Of a stretch of DNA of 64,000 nt, positions 10,261 to 20,412 are shown in pieces. The notes beneath the pieces are model-generated. The model ran no database searches and was not told the origin of the DNA. It worked only from the letters and a program-made list of their open reading frames with translations. The stretch covers positions 130,540,758-130,604,757 of the forward strand of contig NC_134536.1 in NCBI RefSeq assembly GCF_050624435.1, given 5' to 3'. The stretch comes from Tenrec ecaudatus. Taxonomy: Eukaryota > Chordata > Mammalia > Afrosoricida > Tenrecidae. Within the stretch, counting starts at the first letter, position 1. Each line of letters starts with the position of its first letter. The translations under genes and the position numbers were made by a program.

Positions 10261-10680
10261 CCTGGCAGGGGCTGCGGGGAGGGGGGGAGGGGGGTGTCAT
10301 ACTGCAGGGGGCTTCCTGGAAGAAAAACTCAGAGATGCCAAGAATTGAAGGGACCCACAGGTTCACCCTTTCCTACAAAAAGAGGGGCACCCACATCCCC
10401 CTGGGTCACACGGTGGTCCTTTTTCTTCTACCAGCTCCTGCCAAGGGTCCAGAGGTCTGGTTGGAAGCCAACCTCCCTCCCCCAGGGAAGGGTAAGCGCC
10501 TCCGGGCTTCTTGTCCCGTGGGCCCTGTCAGGAGAATTCCATCTCTGGCTGCTCCGGCTGGCTCCTGCTGGAGGAAGAAGGAGGCATAGAGAGGAACTAG
10601 GCGGAGGCAGAGAAGGGGAGAAGGGAGAGGAAGGGAAGAGAGGCAGATCATCTGAGCTCAGGGTTCCAATTTAGACTAAA
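10261..10680. other. Intergenic unique sequence
   Basis: G-rich start (G-runs at 10274-10297) followed by unassigned sequence. Open frames of 80-230 codons cross it in several frames but lack splice context and coding-like composition. Confidence 0.4.
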
Positions 10681-10681
10681 C

Positions 10682-10858
10682 CATGAGATGAGTGGTGGCT
10701 CTGTGAGTTAACCGTTGGCCTGCTAACCTCAGGGTTGGCAGTTCAAATCCACCAGCTGCTCCAAGGGAATAAAATGAGGCTGTCTACTCCTGTAATGATG
10801 GGCAGTCTCGGAAGCCCTTTCTTGGGTCACTATGAGTCACAATCCACTGGCTGGTGAT
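10682..10858 (+). repeat. AfroSINE
   Basis: Reads 'gtggctctgtgagttaaccg', 'ctaacctcagggttggcagt', 'tcaaatccaccagctgctcc', and a tail 'gtcactatgagtcacaatcc'. Confidence 0.85.
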
Positions 10859-10951
10859 CTACCCAGAGTGGACATGTGTCCTTAACCCCAGGGACACAGG
10901 GGAGGGGACATAGCAGAGATATATGGTAGGGGTGATCCAAACCTGTTGCTC

Positions 10952-10977
10952 GTGTGTGTGTGTGTGTGTGTGTGTGT
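10952..10977. repeat. (GT)13 microsatellite
   Basis: Twenty-six bases of uninterrupted GT. Confidence 0.97.
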
Positions 10978-11049
10978 TTTGAGCTGGGTTGTAGAGGAGA
11001 ACTTGACAGAAGGGGGCTTTGTGGGATTGGAGCCTTATTGGCTCTAAGG

Positions 11050-11226
11050 CAGTGTTTCTCGACCTTCCTCATGCCGTGGCCCTTTCATACAGTTCCTCAT
11101 GTGGTGGTGACCCCCCAACCATAAAATTATTTTTGTTGCTACTTCATCACTGTCATTTTGCTACTGTTATGAATCGGGAGACCCCTGTGAAAGGGTTGTT
11201 CGACCCCCAAAGTCTGAGAACTGCTG
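11050..11226 (+). mobile_element. SPIN-like hAT MITE
   Basis: A 177-bp non-autonomous DNA transposon. It begins CAGTGTTTCTCGACCTTCC and ends CTGAGAACTGCTG, imperfect terminal inverted repeats of the SPIN/URR1 type (CAGTGGTTCTCAACC). An exact 8-bp duplication CTCTAAGG flanks it at 11042-11049 and 11227-11234, and 8 bp is the hAT hallmark. The internal phrase 'gctacttcatcactgtcatt' is shared with the copy at 36420. No transposase; it must have been mobilised in trans. Confidence 0.92.
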
Positions 11227-11299
11227 CTCTAAGGGAAGCTGGCATCCTGCGTAGTGTCCTCTTCTTATGTTACTTCCACCCCGACCCGTCTCCCCAGCC

Positions 11300-11575
11300 A
11301 TCTGCTAGTCATCCTTCAGGCTCAAGCGCCACCTCCTCCGGGAAGCCCTCCTTGACTACCACCTACCTGTGTGATTCAGGAGCTCTGCTCTAGGGCCTGT
11401 ACAGCCTGTGCTGCTTCGGACAGGACACTGAAAGCCCTGTTTTAAAGGTGGGTTAGATTTTTCTAGAAAGCAATGGCCTTAAGGTGCTTTTCTCTGTGTT
11501 CCGGAGCCTGGCACAAAGCCAGGTACACAGCAGGTGGTCGGGATGTATTGGATGAATGAATGTCATTAGAAACTC
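11300..11575 (+). repeat. L2 LINE 3' end
   Basis: Reads 'caggctcaagcgccacctcc', 'ccgggaagccctccttgact', then 'gcctggcacaaagccaggta' and a terminal 'ggatgaatgaatg', the L2 3'-end order. Ancient mammal-wide LINE. Confidence 0.8.
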
Positions 11576-12005
11576 AGTCCATCCTTTCCTCTGTGGCCAA
11601 AAGGAACCTCGTAGTAGCACCTCAAGCCTGCAAGGTCTGACCACTCCCGACTGGGTGAGGGCCCTCAGAGGGCCCTTGGGCCAGATAGAGTACCCCTGAG
11701 CCTGCAAACAGTGGCTCACAGATTCTGAGGGTCCTCGCCATGTGGTTAAGGCTGGGGGATGACAGAAGGAGACTGGCCTGGAAACCAGGGACACTGAGCT
11801 CTATGCTTACCCTGAGCCCCCGTTGTCATCTTCCAGGGTTGCCAGGACAGAAGACCACACGAAGGAAGTGGCTGGAGGGAACAGAACTTGCCTTTCTAGC
11901 CCTCTGGAGACGAAATTTCTGGTCCTGTGTATTCCTGCCTTTCTTCCTGGGTGCTCCAGGTGATCCTCTGTCCTCCTTAGCGGCTTTGAGATGTGCTTGT
12001 CTCCC
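11576..12005. other. Intergenic unique sequence
   Basis: No recognised repeat, RNA gene or splice-bounded exon. Confidence 0.4.
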
Positions 12006-12210
12006 CTGTGGGTACAAATGGTGTGTGCTCAACCATCCATCTACAGGAGGGTGGTGTGAATCCACCCAGCAGCACCACGCAAGAAAGGCCTGGCGATCTG
12101 TTTCCAGAAACATTGCAGCCAACAAGGCCCTTAGGGGAAATTCGGGGTGGCCACATCACACATGGGATGACCGCGAGTGGGAATAGATTCAACATCAACC
12201 AACCCGTTTG
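12006..12210 (+). repeat. AfroSINE, elephant-type subfamily
   Basis: Reads 'gtgtgaatccacccagcagc', 'gaaaggcctggcgatctgtt', 'aacattgcagccaacaaggc', and a tail 'gaatagattcaacatcaacc'. The 'ctggcgatctgctcc' phrase marks the subfamily that shares RTE-type ends. Confidence 0.8.
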
Positions 12211-12399
12211 GTTTTTTCTGGGTCTCCATCCTCACATGACATCTCCTCCATGTGGCTGACTCTCTGAACCTGCTCTAGTCCTCATGAGACACCTCCCAAA
12301 GGGATTCAGACTTAAGACCTACCCTACTCTGGGATGGCTTCATGACCAAAAAACCCATTCCCCAGACAGGAACATGCTCACAGCTCCCCAACCCCACCA

Positions 12400-12592
12400 C
12401 CTCTCCAATTGATTCTGACTCACGGTGACCCAGAAGGACAGAGTAGAGCTACCCCATTGGATTTCCAAGACGTTTATCTCTGTGGAAGAAGCCGGCTTCC
12501 TCAACTCTTTCTCTCACGGAGCGACTAGTGGGTTCGAACTACCAATCTTAAAGTGAGCAGCTGAGCACTTAGGCCCAGTGCTCCTCATTTAC
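12400..12592 (-). repeat. AfroSINE
   Basis: Complement copy: 'attgattctgactcacggtg', 'gacagagtagagctacccca', 'gggttcgaactaccaatctt'. Confidence 0.85.
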
Positions 12593-12601
12593 AAGGACCA
12601 A

Positions 12602-12792
12602 ACTCACTGTCATAGATTCTGACTCATAGCGACCCTATACCACAGGGCAGATCTTTCCCTGTGGGTTTCCGAGACTGTAGCTTTTTATGAGCGTAGAAAG
12701 CCTCCTCTTTCTCCCATAGAGCGACTGGTGGTTTCAAACTGCTGATGCTGGCAGCCCAGTGCATCACCCACTACACCACTAGGGTTCCTACT
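12602..12792 (-). repeat. AfroSINE (adjacent to another copy)
   Basis: Complement copy: 'tctgactcatagcgacccta', 'tttccgagactgtagctttt', 'tggtttcaaactgctgatgc', 'acaccactagggttcc'. It lies immediately after the copy at 12400-12592 in the same orientation. Confidence 0.9.
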
Positions 12793-13520
12793 ACGTGCAA
12801 GTCCAGGGACTGGGATTTCAGCACATCTTTTTTGGTGGAGGATACAATCCAATGCAAAACACCCACTCACGAGCTGAGTGACCTCAATTCAGGCGCAGCC
12901 TCTCCGTGGCTCTCAGAGTGCACAGTACACTGAGGCACGGAGCAGGGTGCTTCCATGACCTTGCTGGGAGGTGGTGGCCAAGGTCGAAGTGTGCCTGATC
13001 TGAGGTCACAGCTCCCTCCTCAGAGAGCCTTCCCAACGGGGCCTGCAGGACAAGCAAGGGAGACAGGGTGGCTGTGAGAAAGTACTCGTGGAGGTGAAGC
13101 TCCCCTGGGGAGGCAGGTGGGAGGGAAACACCAGCCAGTGCTGGCCGCTGGACTGTCCCAGTCCCCAGGGTGAGGGCCATGCCTGGTGCCCTGAGCTGCT
13201 GGCAGCCTTGAGAGTCCGCCTGGCAGGGATGGCTTTGTAGGAAGTGTTGGGTCTGATGTCACTTTTCCAGACCCCAAAGCCCACTTACACTGGGGTTTCC
13301 CTTCAAGTGGTGGCCAGGGCTGCCTTGACTTTGGCTTTTCTCCTGGGGCACCTTGTCATGCACCTGACACTTTGAGTAGGTTATTTCTAATACCCTTCCA
13401 CGGGACCGATCCACTGCCCAACCAGGAGACCACGAAGGCACTACACTGGCCAGAGAAGGAAAGCAGGTGGCGAGAAGGTTCTCCTAATGTCCTAGAACTT
13501 GACCTACCTTGTGGGATTTC
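12793..13520. other. Intergenic unique sequence
   Basis: GC-moderate, no young repeat recognised; possible MIR trace near 12895-12960. No supported exon. Confidence 0.4.
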
Positions 13521-13521
13521 T

Positions 13522-13860
13522 TGTTGCCTTTCAGCCAGCTCCAGCTGGTAGCAACTTGACAACACAACTTGCTGCCTGGTCCTGAACCATCTTCCCAATC
13601 GTTGGTCTCTTGGGGCCCATGGCGGCAGCGACTGTGTTCTTCCGACTGGTGGAGGGTTGCCATTGCGTTTGGTGGCCCACCCTCGACATTACCAAACACA
13701 ATGGCCTTCGTGAGCCGTTCGTCTTTCTTCATGACAGGCCCAAAGTAAGCGAGCCCAGGTCTCACCGTCCTCGTGGCGCAGGAGCATCCTGGCTGTCTTT
13801 TCTTCAAGAGCCATCTGTTGAAAACCTTCTGGACAATGACAGGAGATAACTCCTGGACCA
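13522..13860 (-). mobile_element. RTE LINE 3' end
   Basis: Complement of the RTE terminus. Minus strand: 'tggtccaggagttatctcct', 'gaagacacgatgg...'-type text, 'atggccacccaaacgcaatg'-region, and near the end 'gttgctaccagctggagctg', the decayed 'gtcgctatgagtcggaaccg' tail. Compare 15490-16115. 5'-truncated. Confidence 0.65.
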
Positions 13861-13934
13861 GGAGGCACCTACTAAATAAAACAAGCATTCCCGTAGCATT
13901 CCCCACCCCACTCCCCACCCCCCAAAAAAGACAA

Positions 13935-14335
13935 AAAGCCACGAATACTTTTAAATTACCTTAATGTATTTGGGGGAGAAGGTGACAGGAAAAGGAAGCA
14001 CATTAAGAAGCGCTCCCCAAAGAGTGAACTCGGTAAGTTTCAGGGGGTGATTTGCATAGAGAATGACAGACTTGAAGTAGCTGGAGTCTGTTTCTTTGTC
14101 TTTGCAATCACTCGGCTGTCATTGTTTATTTTTGAATCTACTGTTTAAACGCAGGGGTATGGAGAATGTGGGGAGTTGGAGACCCACACGGAGGCGGGAG
14201 CCAGCTCGGATGACTGTGAATCATGACAGACTTCCTCCGACGTGAGGAGCAGGCAGAGAGGCCTGGGTGTTCCAGGCAGGCTGAATCTGTGAGATCTCGA
14301 AATTAAACTACCCTGGGGCCAGGCCTCATATGTTA
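13935..14335. promoter_or_regulatory. Candidate conserved noncoding element with POU octamer
   Basis: Repeat-free and AT-rich. Contains a perfect complement octamer ATTTGCAT at 14050-14057, 'gctgtcattgtttatttttg' (SOX-type ATTGTT core) and 'ctactgtttaaacgcagg'. The combination resembles a vertebrate developmental enhancer. No splice-bounded ORF. Confidence 0.5.
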
Positions 14336-14349
14336 TAGAGATGTGCCAA

Positions 14350-14530
14350 GATGAAGTTTGGTTAAACTCTCAGCTGCTCACGGTTGGCAGTTCAAAACCA
14401 GCACTCCTGGCTCAGCAGCTCCCTGGGAGAAAGACCTGCTCCTGTGAAAATTAGAGCCAAGAAAACCCAGTGATGGGACAGCTCTGGTTTGTCACATGCA
14501 GTCAATAAAAGTTGGAATCCACTTAAAACA
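14350..14530 (+). repeat. AfroSINE
   Basis: Reads 'cacggttggcagttcaaaac', 'agaaagacctgctcctgtga', tail 'gttggaatccacttaaaaca'. The next LTR element inserted at or next to its A-rich tail. Confidence 0.8.
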
Positions 14531-14533
14531 ATA

Positions 14534-15042
14534 TGCTAGCTACAGCACCTGTTGTCAATTTGAGACTATTAAGAGTGAAGGGGTGGAGTTTAGCCTGTCA
14601 ATCAGGTCGCAGTGATGACCTCATTGGGAGACGCCACTGAGATAAATAGCTTGCTGGAGGCAGGATGCAGGCTGACTCCCTGTGAGACATCCCTGCCCTG
14701 CTGAAAAGACACATGGAGCTCCACTAGAGCCCTGGAGCTGGAGGAGTCAAGTGGGGGCCCATGCCAGCGCGGAGATGCTTCCACTGCCACTGGATCCACA
14801 AGACTTTCCACACACTGGCCTGTGACCTGCCTGCATTTGACATCGTTGCATGTGTTTCATGAATTTTCAGAGGAATTTAGATTGGTATTGGACATATGGG
14901 CTAATATCGTACTTAAGGACTTGATCTGGACTGGACTAGGATGTTTTCTCAATATTTAGTTGCTCTTGGATATAAAGCTCTTTCTTGTACACATATGAGT
15001 GTCTATGAATTTGTTTCTCCAGTTAAGCCAGACTAACGCACA
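14534..15042 (+). mobile_element. Solo LTR-like repeat, family B
   Basis: Forward-sense copy from 'tgctagctacagcacctgtt' to 'agccagactaacgcaca', with the shared internal phrases 'ggggtggagtttagcctgtc' and 'gatataaagctctttcttg' (polyadenylation-type region). No protein-coding part. Confidence 0.75.
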
Positions 15043-15084
15043 CACAACAACAACAAAAAGAGTATGAAGCTCATGTACTATTGA

Positions 15085-15292
15085 AACCCAGCAGTGAAGA
15101 CTGGGCTGATTCTAACTCCTAGCAACCCTAGGGGAGAGAGTCGAGCTGTTCCTCCACAGGGATTCTAGGCTCTAAATCTTTATAGGAGCAGACAGCCTCA
15201 TCTTTATCCAACAGGGAAACTGGTGGCTTTGAACTGCTGACTCTGAGGTGAGCAGCCCAACATTTAACCCACTGAGCCACCAGGCCTCCTCT
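15085..15292 (-). repeat. AfroSINE
   Basis: Complement copy: 'ctgattctaactcctagcaa', 'ggtggctttgaactgctgac', 'cccactgagccaccaggcct'. Confidence 0.85.
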
Positions 15293-15317
15293 CATCAGTC
15301 ACTCCCGTCCACTGTAA

Positions 15318-15487
15318 TGCCCGCCCACTGTGATTCTGACTCACGGTGACCCGATAGAGGGGCTCTGACTTGGGAATCATTATGGGGCCAGAGAGCCATC
15401 TTCCTTGGAGGAATGGCAGGTGGGTTTGAACCACCAATTTGTTGTTAGCAGCCAATGCCCAAGCCACCGCACCAGGAGCGTTCCTCC
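15318..15487 (-). repeat. AfroSINE
   Basis: Second complement copy beside the previous one: 'tgattctgactcacggtgac', 'ggtttgaaccaccaatttgt', 'caagccaccgcaccaggagc'. Confidence 0.8.
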
Positions 15488-15489
15488 CA

Positions 15490-16115
15490 AACCCGCATGG
15501 CACACAACTTCAACCTCCTGGGGAGAAAAGACTGAAGTTGTCAAGGATTTCGCCTTGCTTGGATCCACAGTCCACACTCATGGGCTCAGCAGTCAAGAGC
15601 TGAGACAACACATGGCATTGGGTAAGTCTACAGCGTTAGACCTCTATGGAGTGTTGAAAAGCAAGGATGTTACTCTGAGGTATTAGGGCAGCAGACCCGG
15701 GCCGTGCTATTTTCAATCACCTCCTATACAGGTGAAAGTTGGACACTGAACAAGGAAGACCGAACCCGTGCATTTGAATTGTGGTGCTGGGGAAGATTCC
15801 TGAAAGTACAATGGGTTCCCAAGAGAGCAGCTAGGTTTGTCTTAGAAGACAGTACAGAGGCAGGGCTGGAGAGACTTCGTCTCACATACTTCAGACATGT
15901 TATCAGGGGAGACCAGTCCCCGGAGAAGGACATCATGCTTGGTAACGTAGAGGGTCATCAAAGAAGAGGAAGCCCGTCAATGAGATGGATCGGCACCGCG
16001 GCTGCAACAGATCACCTGTGAGGAAGGCACGGGCCTGGTGGTGCTTTGCGTGGTGTACACAGGGTCTTCAGGAGTCGGAGCTGGCTCAGTGGCACCCAGC
16101 GACAGCAACAGGGTG
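15490..16115 (+). mobile_element. 5'-truncated RTE LINE
   Basis: Forward copy of RTE ORF2 C-terminus and tail. Translated phrases include VVKDFALLGST, SYTGESWTLNKEDR, FELWCWGRFLKV and RLTYFRHVIRGDQSPEKDIMLGNVEG, characteristic of BovB/RTE. It ends in a decayed 'cagtggcacccagcgacagc' 3' terminus. Interrupted by stops; not functional. Confidence 0.9.
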
Positions 16116-16252
16116 GCTGGGACAGAGAAGAACGCAAGACGACACTTGTGGGGGACGGTGTGGAGAAACGGGAACCCTCATCCAGAGCTGGCGAAGATTG
16201 TGCAATGTTTAGAACAGGCCCGGCACATAGTATGTGCCCCAAACCCCAAACC

Positions 16253-16450
16253 AAGCTCACTGCCATCGACTCCATGCCCACTCACGGTGACCCTATAGGA
16301 CAGGGGAGAGCTGCCCCTGTGAGCTTCTGAGACTGTAACTGTATGGGAATAGCACGCCCCGTCTTTCTCTCTTGGAGGGCCTGGTGGTTTCAAACTGCTG
16401 ACCTCGTGGATCCCAGCCCCGTGTGTAACCACGATACCACTAGGGCTCGG
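16253..16450 (-). repeat. AfroSINE
   Basis: Well-preserved complement copy: 'actgccatcgactccatgcc', 'gaccctataggacaggggag', 'tggtttcaaactgctgacct', 'ataccactagggctc'. Confidence 0.92.
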
Positions 16451-16865
16451 TGTTCATTAGATAGAACACATCAGCGTGTCTGTGGGTCTTAAGGGTGGCG
16501 GAGGTCCTCTGCTGTAGCATCCGCAGATGTATGATGGAGGGCAGGGTTCTCTGGAGCAGGAGCCGGGACAAGCAAATACTCTGGAAGCCTCGGGAAGGCA
16601 AAGGTTCAGGCCTGGGGCCCATGTGTGCCAGGAGACCCAGCCACCCAACCTCCCAAACAAGGCCTGGGTCCTCTGAGGGAGGGCAGGGGGGCGAGGAGCA
16701 GGGCAGTGCTCCTGTGGGAAGTCCTGCTAGAAACCTAAATCAGGAAGTGCCCCTGCTCCAGCACCCCCTTCAGCCAGTCCAGAACCCTCCACCAGCCGCA
16801 GAAGGCTGCCAACACTTGTTCTGCTCATGGACTGCGGAATCAAATAAGGCCAGCATGATTTTCTT
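16451..16865. other. Intergenic unique sequence
   Basis: No recognised element. GC-rich open frames lack splice signals. Confidence 0.4.
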
Positions 16866-17058
16866 TAGGAGCCCTGGTGGTACGGTGGTTCTCTGTTGGG
16901 CTGCTAACTGCCAGGTCAGCAGTTCAAAACCACCAACCGCTTCTTGGGAGAAAGATGGGGCTTTCTATTCCATTTGTCTCAGAAACTCACAGGGGCAGTT
17001 CTACCCTGTCTCTAAGGTCGCTATAAGTCGGCATGGGCTGGACGGCGGGGAGGGAGAT
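16866..17058 (+). repeat. AfroSINE
   Basis: Head 'aggagccctggtggtacggt', 'ccaggtcagcagttcaaaac', 'gagaaagatggggctttcta', tail 'aaggtcgctataagtcggca'. Confidence 0.93.
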
Positions 17059-17076
17059 TATTTTCTTTAGAGTCAC

Positions 17077-17651
17077 TGGGATAGTTAGGCTTATTGTGCC
17101 AACTAGGCTTCCATAGGAGCATGTGGGTGGAGTTTAGTCAGGTCGCAGCTTGATTGGTGGGCTACAAGATAAATGGCTTTCCAGGACTGCTCTTTCCGCT
17201 CTTTCTCCCTGGTGATCACACCAGCCCTCTGCTGCCCGAGCTAGTCTGGTGTCTCAACAGTGTGCTGCACTATTGTGGGCCCAGCCAGCCCGAGGGTCAT
17301 GTGGCCTGGCCATGCGTGCATGGCTGGAGCTTGAGTTCCATCAGGACCGCTTTGCTACGCGCCCGAGCTCCCGGCCTCAGCTACGCCTCAACTTCTCCCC
17401 TTCCTGCTGTCGCTGCCCCATGCTGCTTGTCCTGCCTGAGAGCAGACTCTGTTGTCTGCTTCCTGATCTCGGACCAGCAGCTCAGGTGAGTTGAAGGACC
17501 TTGAGTAGATTCACTGTTCCATGAAAGTGAGTTGAACTGAGCCTTCTGTACTGCTGTGTGGACTCATTAGCTGTCATGTTCCTTCTCACCGATATAAGCC
17601 TATCCTTATATATATATAATCATAAGTGTTCTGGTTTTGTTTCTGAAAGCA
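17077..17651 (+). mobile_element. Solo LTR, family A
   Basis: A 575-bp element from TGGGATAGTTAGG to ...CTGAAAGCA, flanked by an exact 5-bp duplication GTCAC (17072-17076 and 17652-17656). TG...CA ends with 5-bp duplications fit ERVL/MaLR-class LTRs. Homologous copies lie at 39385-39959 (minus) and 62559-63246 (plus). Non-coding. Confidence 0.85.
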
Positions 17652-17659
17652 GTCACCAA

Positions 17660-18615
17660 GCGGCACCAGTGATGTCAGGTCTGGACCCAGCAGAGAAGAC
17701 TTGGAAGAGAGGCCTGGTGACCGACTGCCACAACACCCTGTGAGCACACGGGGCACCATGGGTCAGCGGACTACCAGCAGCCTTGTCCGAGTAGCTGATC
17801 AAAATCCTCGGTCTCACTTTTTGAAGAACCGCCTCTCCACAGCGGCTGCACAGGTCACCTCCATGCCACAGGTGAGGAAACAGATGACCAGCCAGCTGCA
17901 AACTCCAAGCACTGAACCAGCAGGCTAGACGTTGAATGCATAAGAACTCCTTGGGTGCCTCTGTTGACCCCACAAACCCTGGCCAGTGTCTTTCTCGTGC
18001 ATGGCAGGGGATGTTGGCGTTTTTCTTGGAATAAATTAAACTGAACTTCCTTGGTAAGCTCAGTCCCCTGGCTCCTGATGATGCTGCAGGGCAAGAGAGG
18101 TAATTAACTGGGGGCCATTTGTCCTCCTTAGTCCTCTAGAGACATTTGGCAATTCCTCGAGGCAGCTTTGCTGGTCACGACTGGAGGGGTGTGTCACACT
18201 GGCGTGTGGTGGCAGAGAACTCAGGGGTGCTGGCGCTCAGAAGGCTGGTGATTCGGAGCCATGCAGCGGCTCCATGGGGAGGGCCCTGGCCATGTGGCAC
18301 CTGGGTGACCTGTTCCCATGAAGACTGCAGCGAGCAAAGCCTGGGAGGCAGCTGGACTCGCTCACTCATGGGGTTTCCATGAGCCAAGAGGACTCAGCAC
18401 CTCCCCTCAACAAGGAGATGTGGGGCGAAGCTGGCGCGGCGAGCAGGATTTCCCCAAATCTTCCAGCCTCCTGGCCTGTTGGGTAAGCTGTGTATTGTCT
18501 AGGAAAGAGAGAAGGGCTTTGGGGTATTAGGGTCTCCTCCTGGCTCTGCTTCTGCCCAGGTGCAGGGCAGAGGGCACACTCCCTAAGGCCTGTGAGTCCC
18601 TGCTTCCTTTTCTGT
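17660..18615. other. Intergenic, mostly unique; MIR trace
   Basis: A MIR-like stretch is visible at about 18525-18615 ('cctcctggctctgcttctgc', 'tgcttccttttctgtca'). No exon, RNA gene or young repeat recognised elsewhere. Confidence 0.4.
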
Positions 18616-18619
18616 CAAC

Positions 18620-18832
18620 CGAAAAACCAACCGCACCGTCCTTGAGTCAATTCTGACTCATGGTGACGTCTGAGGCAGGGCTTTAGCAGCGGCAATGTCC
18701 CAGAGGGTGTCAGGAGTCCTGGTGCCCGAGCGGTCACACATTGGGCTGCTAACTGCAAGGTCGGCAGTTTGAAATGACCAGTCCTTCTACCCTCTAGTAT
18801 CACTGTGAGTCAGAATAGACTTTGTGACCGTG
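18620..18832. repeat. Two partial AfroSINEs in opposite orientation
   Basis: A minus-strand start piece at 18620-18690 ('agtcaattctgactcatggt') abuts a plus-strand piece at 18712-18832 ('aggagtcctggtgcccgagc', 'aaggtcggcagtttgaaatg', 'tcactgtgagtcagaataga'). Confidence 0.75.
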
Positions 18833-18869
18833 TGTGTGTGTGAAGGGTCATCTGAGATAATGACTGGTG

Positions 18870-19095
18870 GTTATTGCTTGTGGTCAGCTACCGTAGCCAC
18901 CCCTTGCCCGACTTGTAGGGGCTCCGCCACACCAGAGCAAGATGCTGCTGGATCCTGGCCTCCTGTCATTGTGATCCACAGGGCTTTCCTGGGCTGGGTT
19001 TTGGAAGCAGACAGCCAGGCCTTTCTTCCTAGTCTGTCTACGTCTGGAAATAAAGCTGAGACCTGTGCAGCATCATCGTACATGCCAGGCAGGCC
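18870..19095 (-). repeat. AfroSINE, long head variant
   Basis: Complement of the SINE type seen at 9365-9705: 'ggcctttcttcctagtctgt', 'gtctggaaataaagctgaga', 'cctgtgcagcatcatcgtac'. Confidence 0.6.
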
Positions 19096-19379
19096 GCAGA
19101 AGAAGCCAGGACTCCCCACTTTACAGCCCTGGGGAGGATTTGGGGTGAGTCCCAGAACCCTAAGCCTGTGTGTTCTTCCCTCCAAGTGGTATCCTTGAGC
19201 GGGAAGATAGCTTTCCTTCCTCCTCCTCACCCCTCTTCTGGGACTTCCCAGTGTAGCCTCACGCCTAAACCATCTCCAGTAAGCAGAAGAGCTGGGGGCA
19301 GGGAGGAGGTCAGGGACACTCCCCCCCCCCAAAGGCAAGCGGCTGGTCCAGCCTCCCGCAGACAGGGCTCCGTCCCACT

Positions 19380-19700
19380 GGGGCCTGGAAGCCACTTCCC
19401 CAGACAGTAGCAATTATCACAATCAAATAGTTGACACCAATTATGGTGCAGGCCGAGAGGCGACAGCGACTGCGCAGGAGCCTCGGCTTTGCATATCTTA
19501 ATGTGGACTGACAGCCGCTGACCCGCGGGGGCACCAGCCTTGCCAGCTCTCAGCTGTTCCTGTGGCACCAATTTTCCGAGCCAAATTACTCCTGCCAGGG
19601 CCTGCCGCTCTGCAGAGGAGCATTGCGTCCAGCCGGCAGAGCCGTCTGTGCCACTGGCGTTTCTAGAAGCTTTTGCGCACGAAAGAGGCTGGGGCCAGCC
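19380..19700. promoter_or_regulatory. Candidate conserved noncoding element
   Basis: Repeat-free. It has paired CAATTA sites ('gtagcaattatcacaatcaa', 'gacaccaattatggtgcagg'), a TTTGCAT half-octamer in 'ggctttgcatatcttaatgt', then 'caccaattttccgagccaaa'. Dense homeodomain/POU-like sites suggest an enhancer. Confidence 0.5.
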
Positions 19701-20004
19701 ACCCTTCCCAGCATGGGTGAGGGCGCAAAGTGGGCAGGGAACTTGGTCCGGTGGGGAGCGCCCGTTGGGCCCCGCACCTCGTCTGGCTCTGGCAATCCAG
19801 CGGCATCCCCCATCCTGCCCTTCTCTCTGGGAAAGGAGCCATGGGTGTTTGCCAGGCGATTCTGCTCGGTGCCCTGGAGAGACAGCTGTGCACCCAGGGG
19901 TTTGGCTTCAGGCCCCAGGCCCTGCTGAGGGGGTGTGAAGGCAGAAAAGGGTCTGTGTTCTGGCCGTGGTCCTGGGCAGGTCAAGGACCCGCAGAGCTTT
20001 GGTT

Positions 20005-20205
20005 TGCTTCACTGCCATTGAACTCATTCTGATTCATAGCGACTGTGTAGCGCAGAGTAGAGCGGTCCCTGTTGGAACCGAAGTGGTCCCTCTTTCCTGA
20101 AGCAGCTTGCCTCTTCTTTCCCCCTTGAAGTGGTTAGTGGTATTGAATGGCTGACCTTGCTTTTAGCGGTCCAATGTTTAATCTGCGGCGCCACCCATCC
20201 CTAGC
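20005..20205 (-). repeat. AfroSINE
   Basis: Complement copy: 'cactgccattgaactcattc', 'attcatagcgactgtgtagc', 'gaatggctgaccttgctttt'. Confidence 0.8.
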
Positions 20206-20224
20206 CTCACTGGTTTTGTCCCAT

Positions 20225-20412
20225 TCAAGCTATCCAAACCCGTTGGATTCGGACTCCCAGGGATCCTGTAGGACAGAACAGAACTGCCCCTGGGGGTTCA
20301 AAACGCTAGCCATCCCAATCATGGAAGCACTCTTGGGGGGACCTGCTGGTGGGTTAGCACTGCTTGGTTTTCAGTTAGCAACCGACTTAACCTCTGCGTC
20401 ACTAGAGTTCCA
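20225..20412 (-). repeat. AfroSINE
   Basis: Diverged complement copy adjacent to the previous one: 'ttggattcggactcccaggg', 'gatcctgtaggacagaacag', 'aactgcccctgggggttcaa'. Confidence 0.75.

Noticed and set aside
9985-10674. 229-codon plus-strand frame
   Set aside because: It spans a candidate regulatory block and G-rich sequence; composition-driven, no splice sites or homology.
16866-17058. tRNA gene suggested by A/B-box-like sequence
   Set aside because: It is the tRNA-derived head of an AfroSINE; no cloverleaf or mature anticodon arm is retained.
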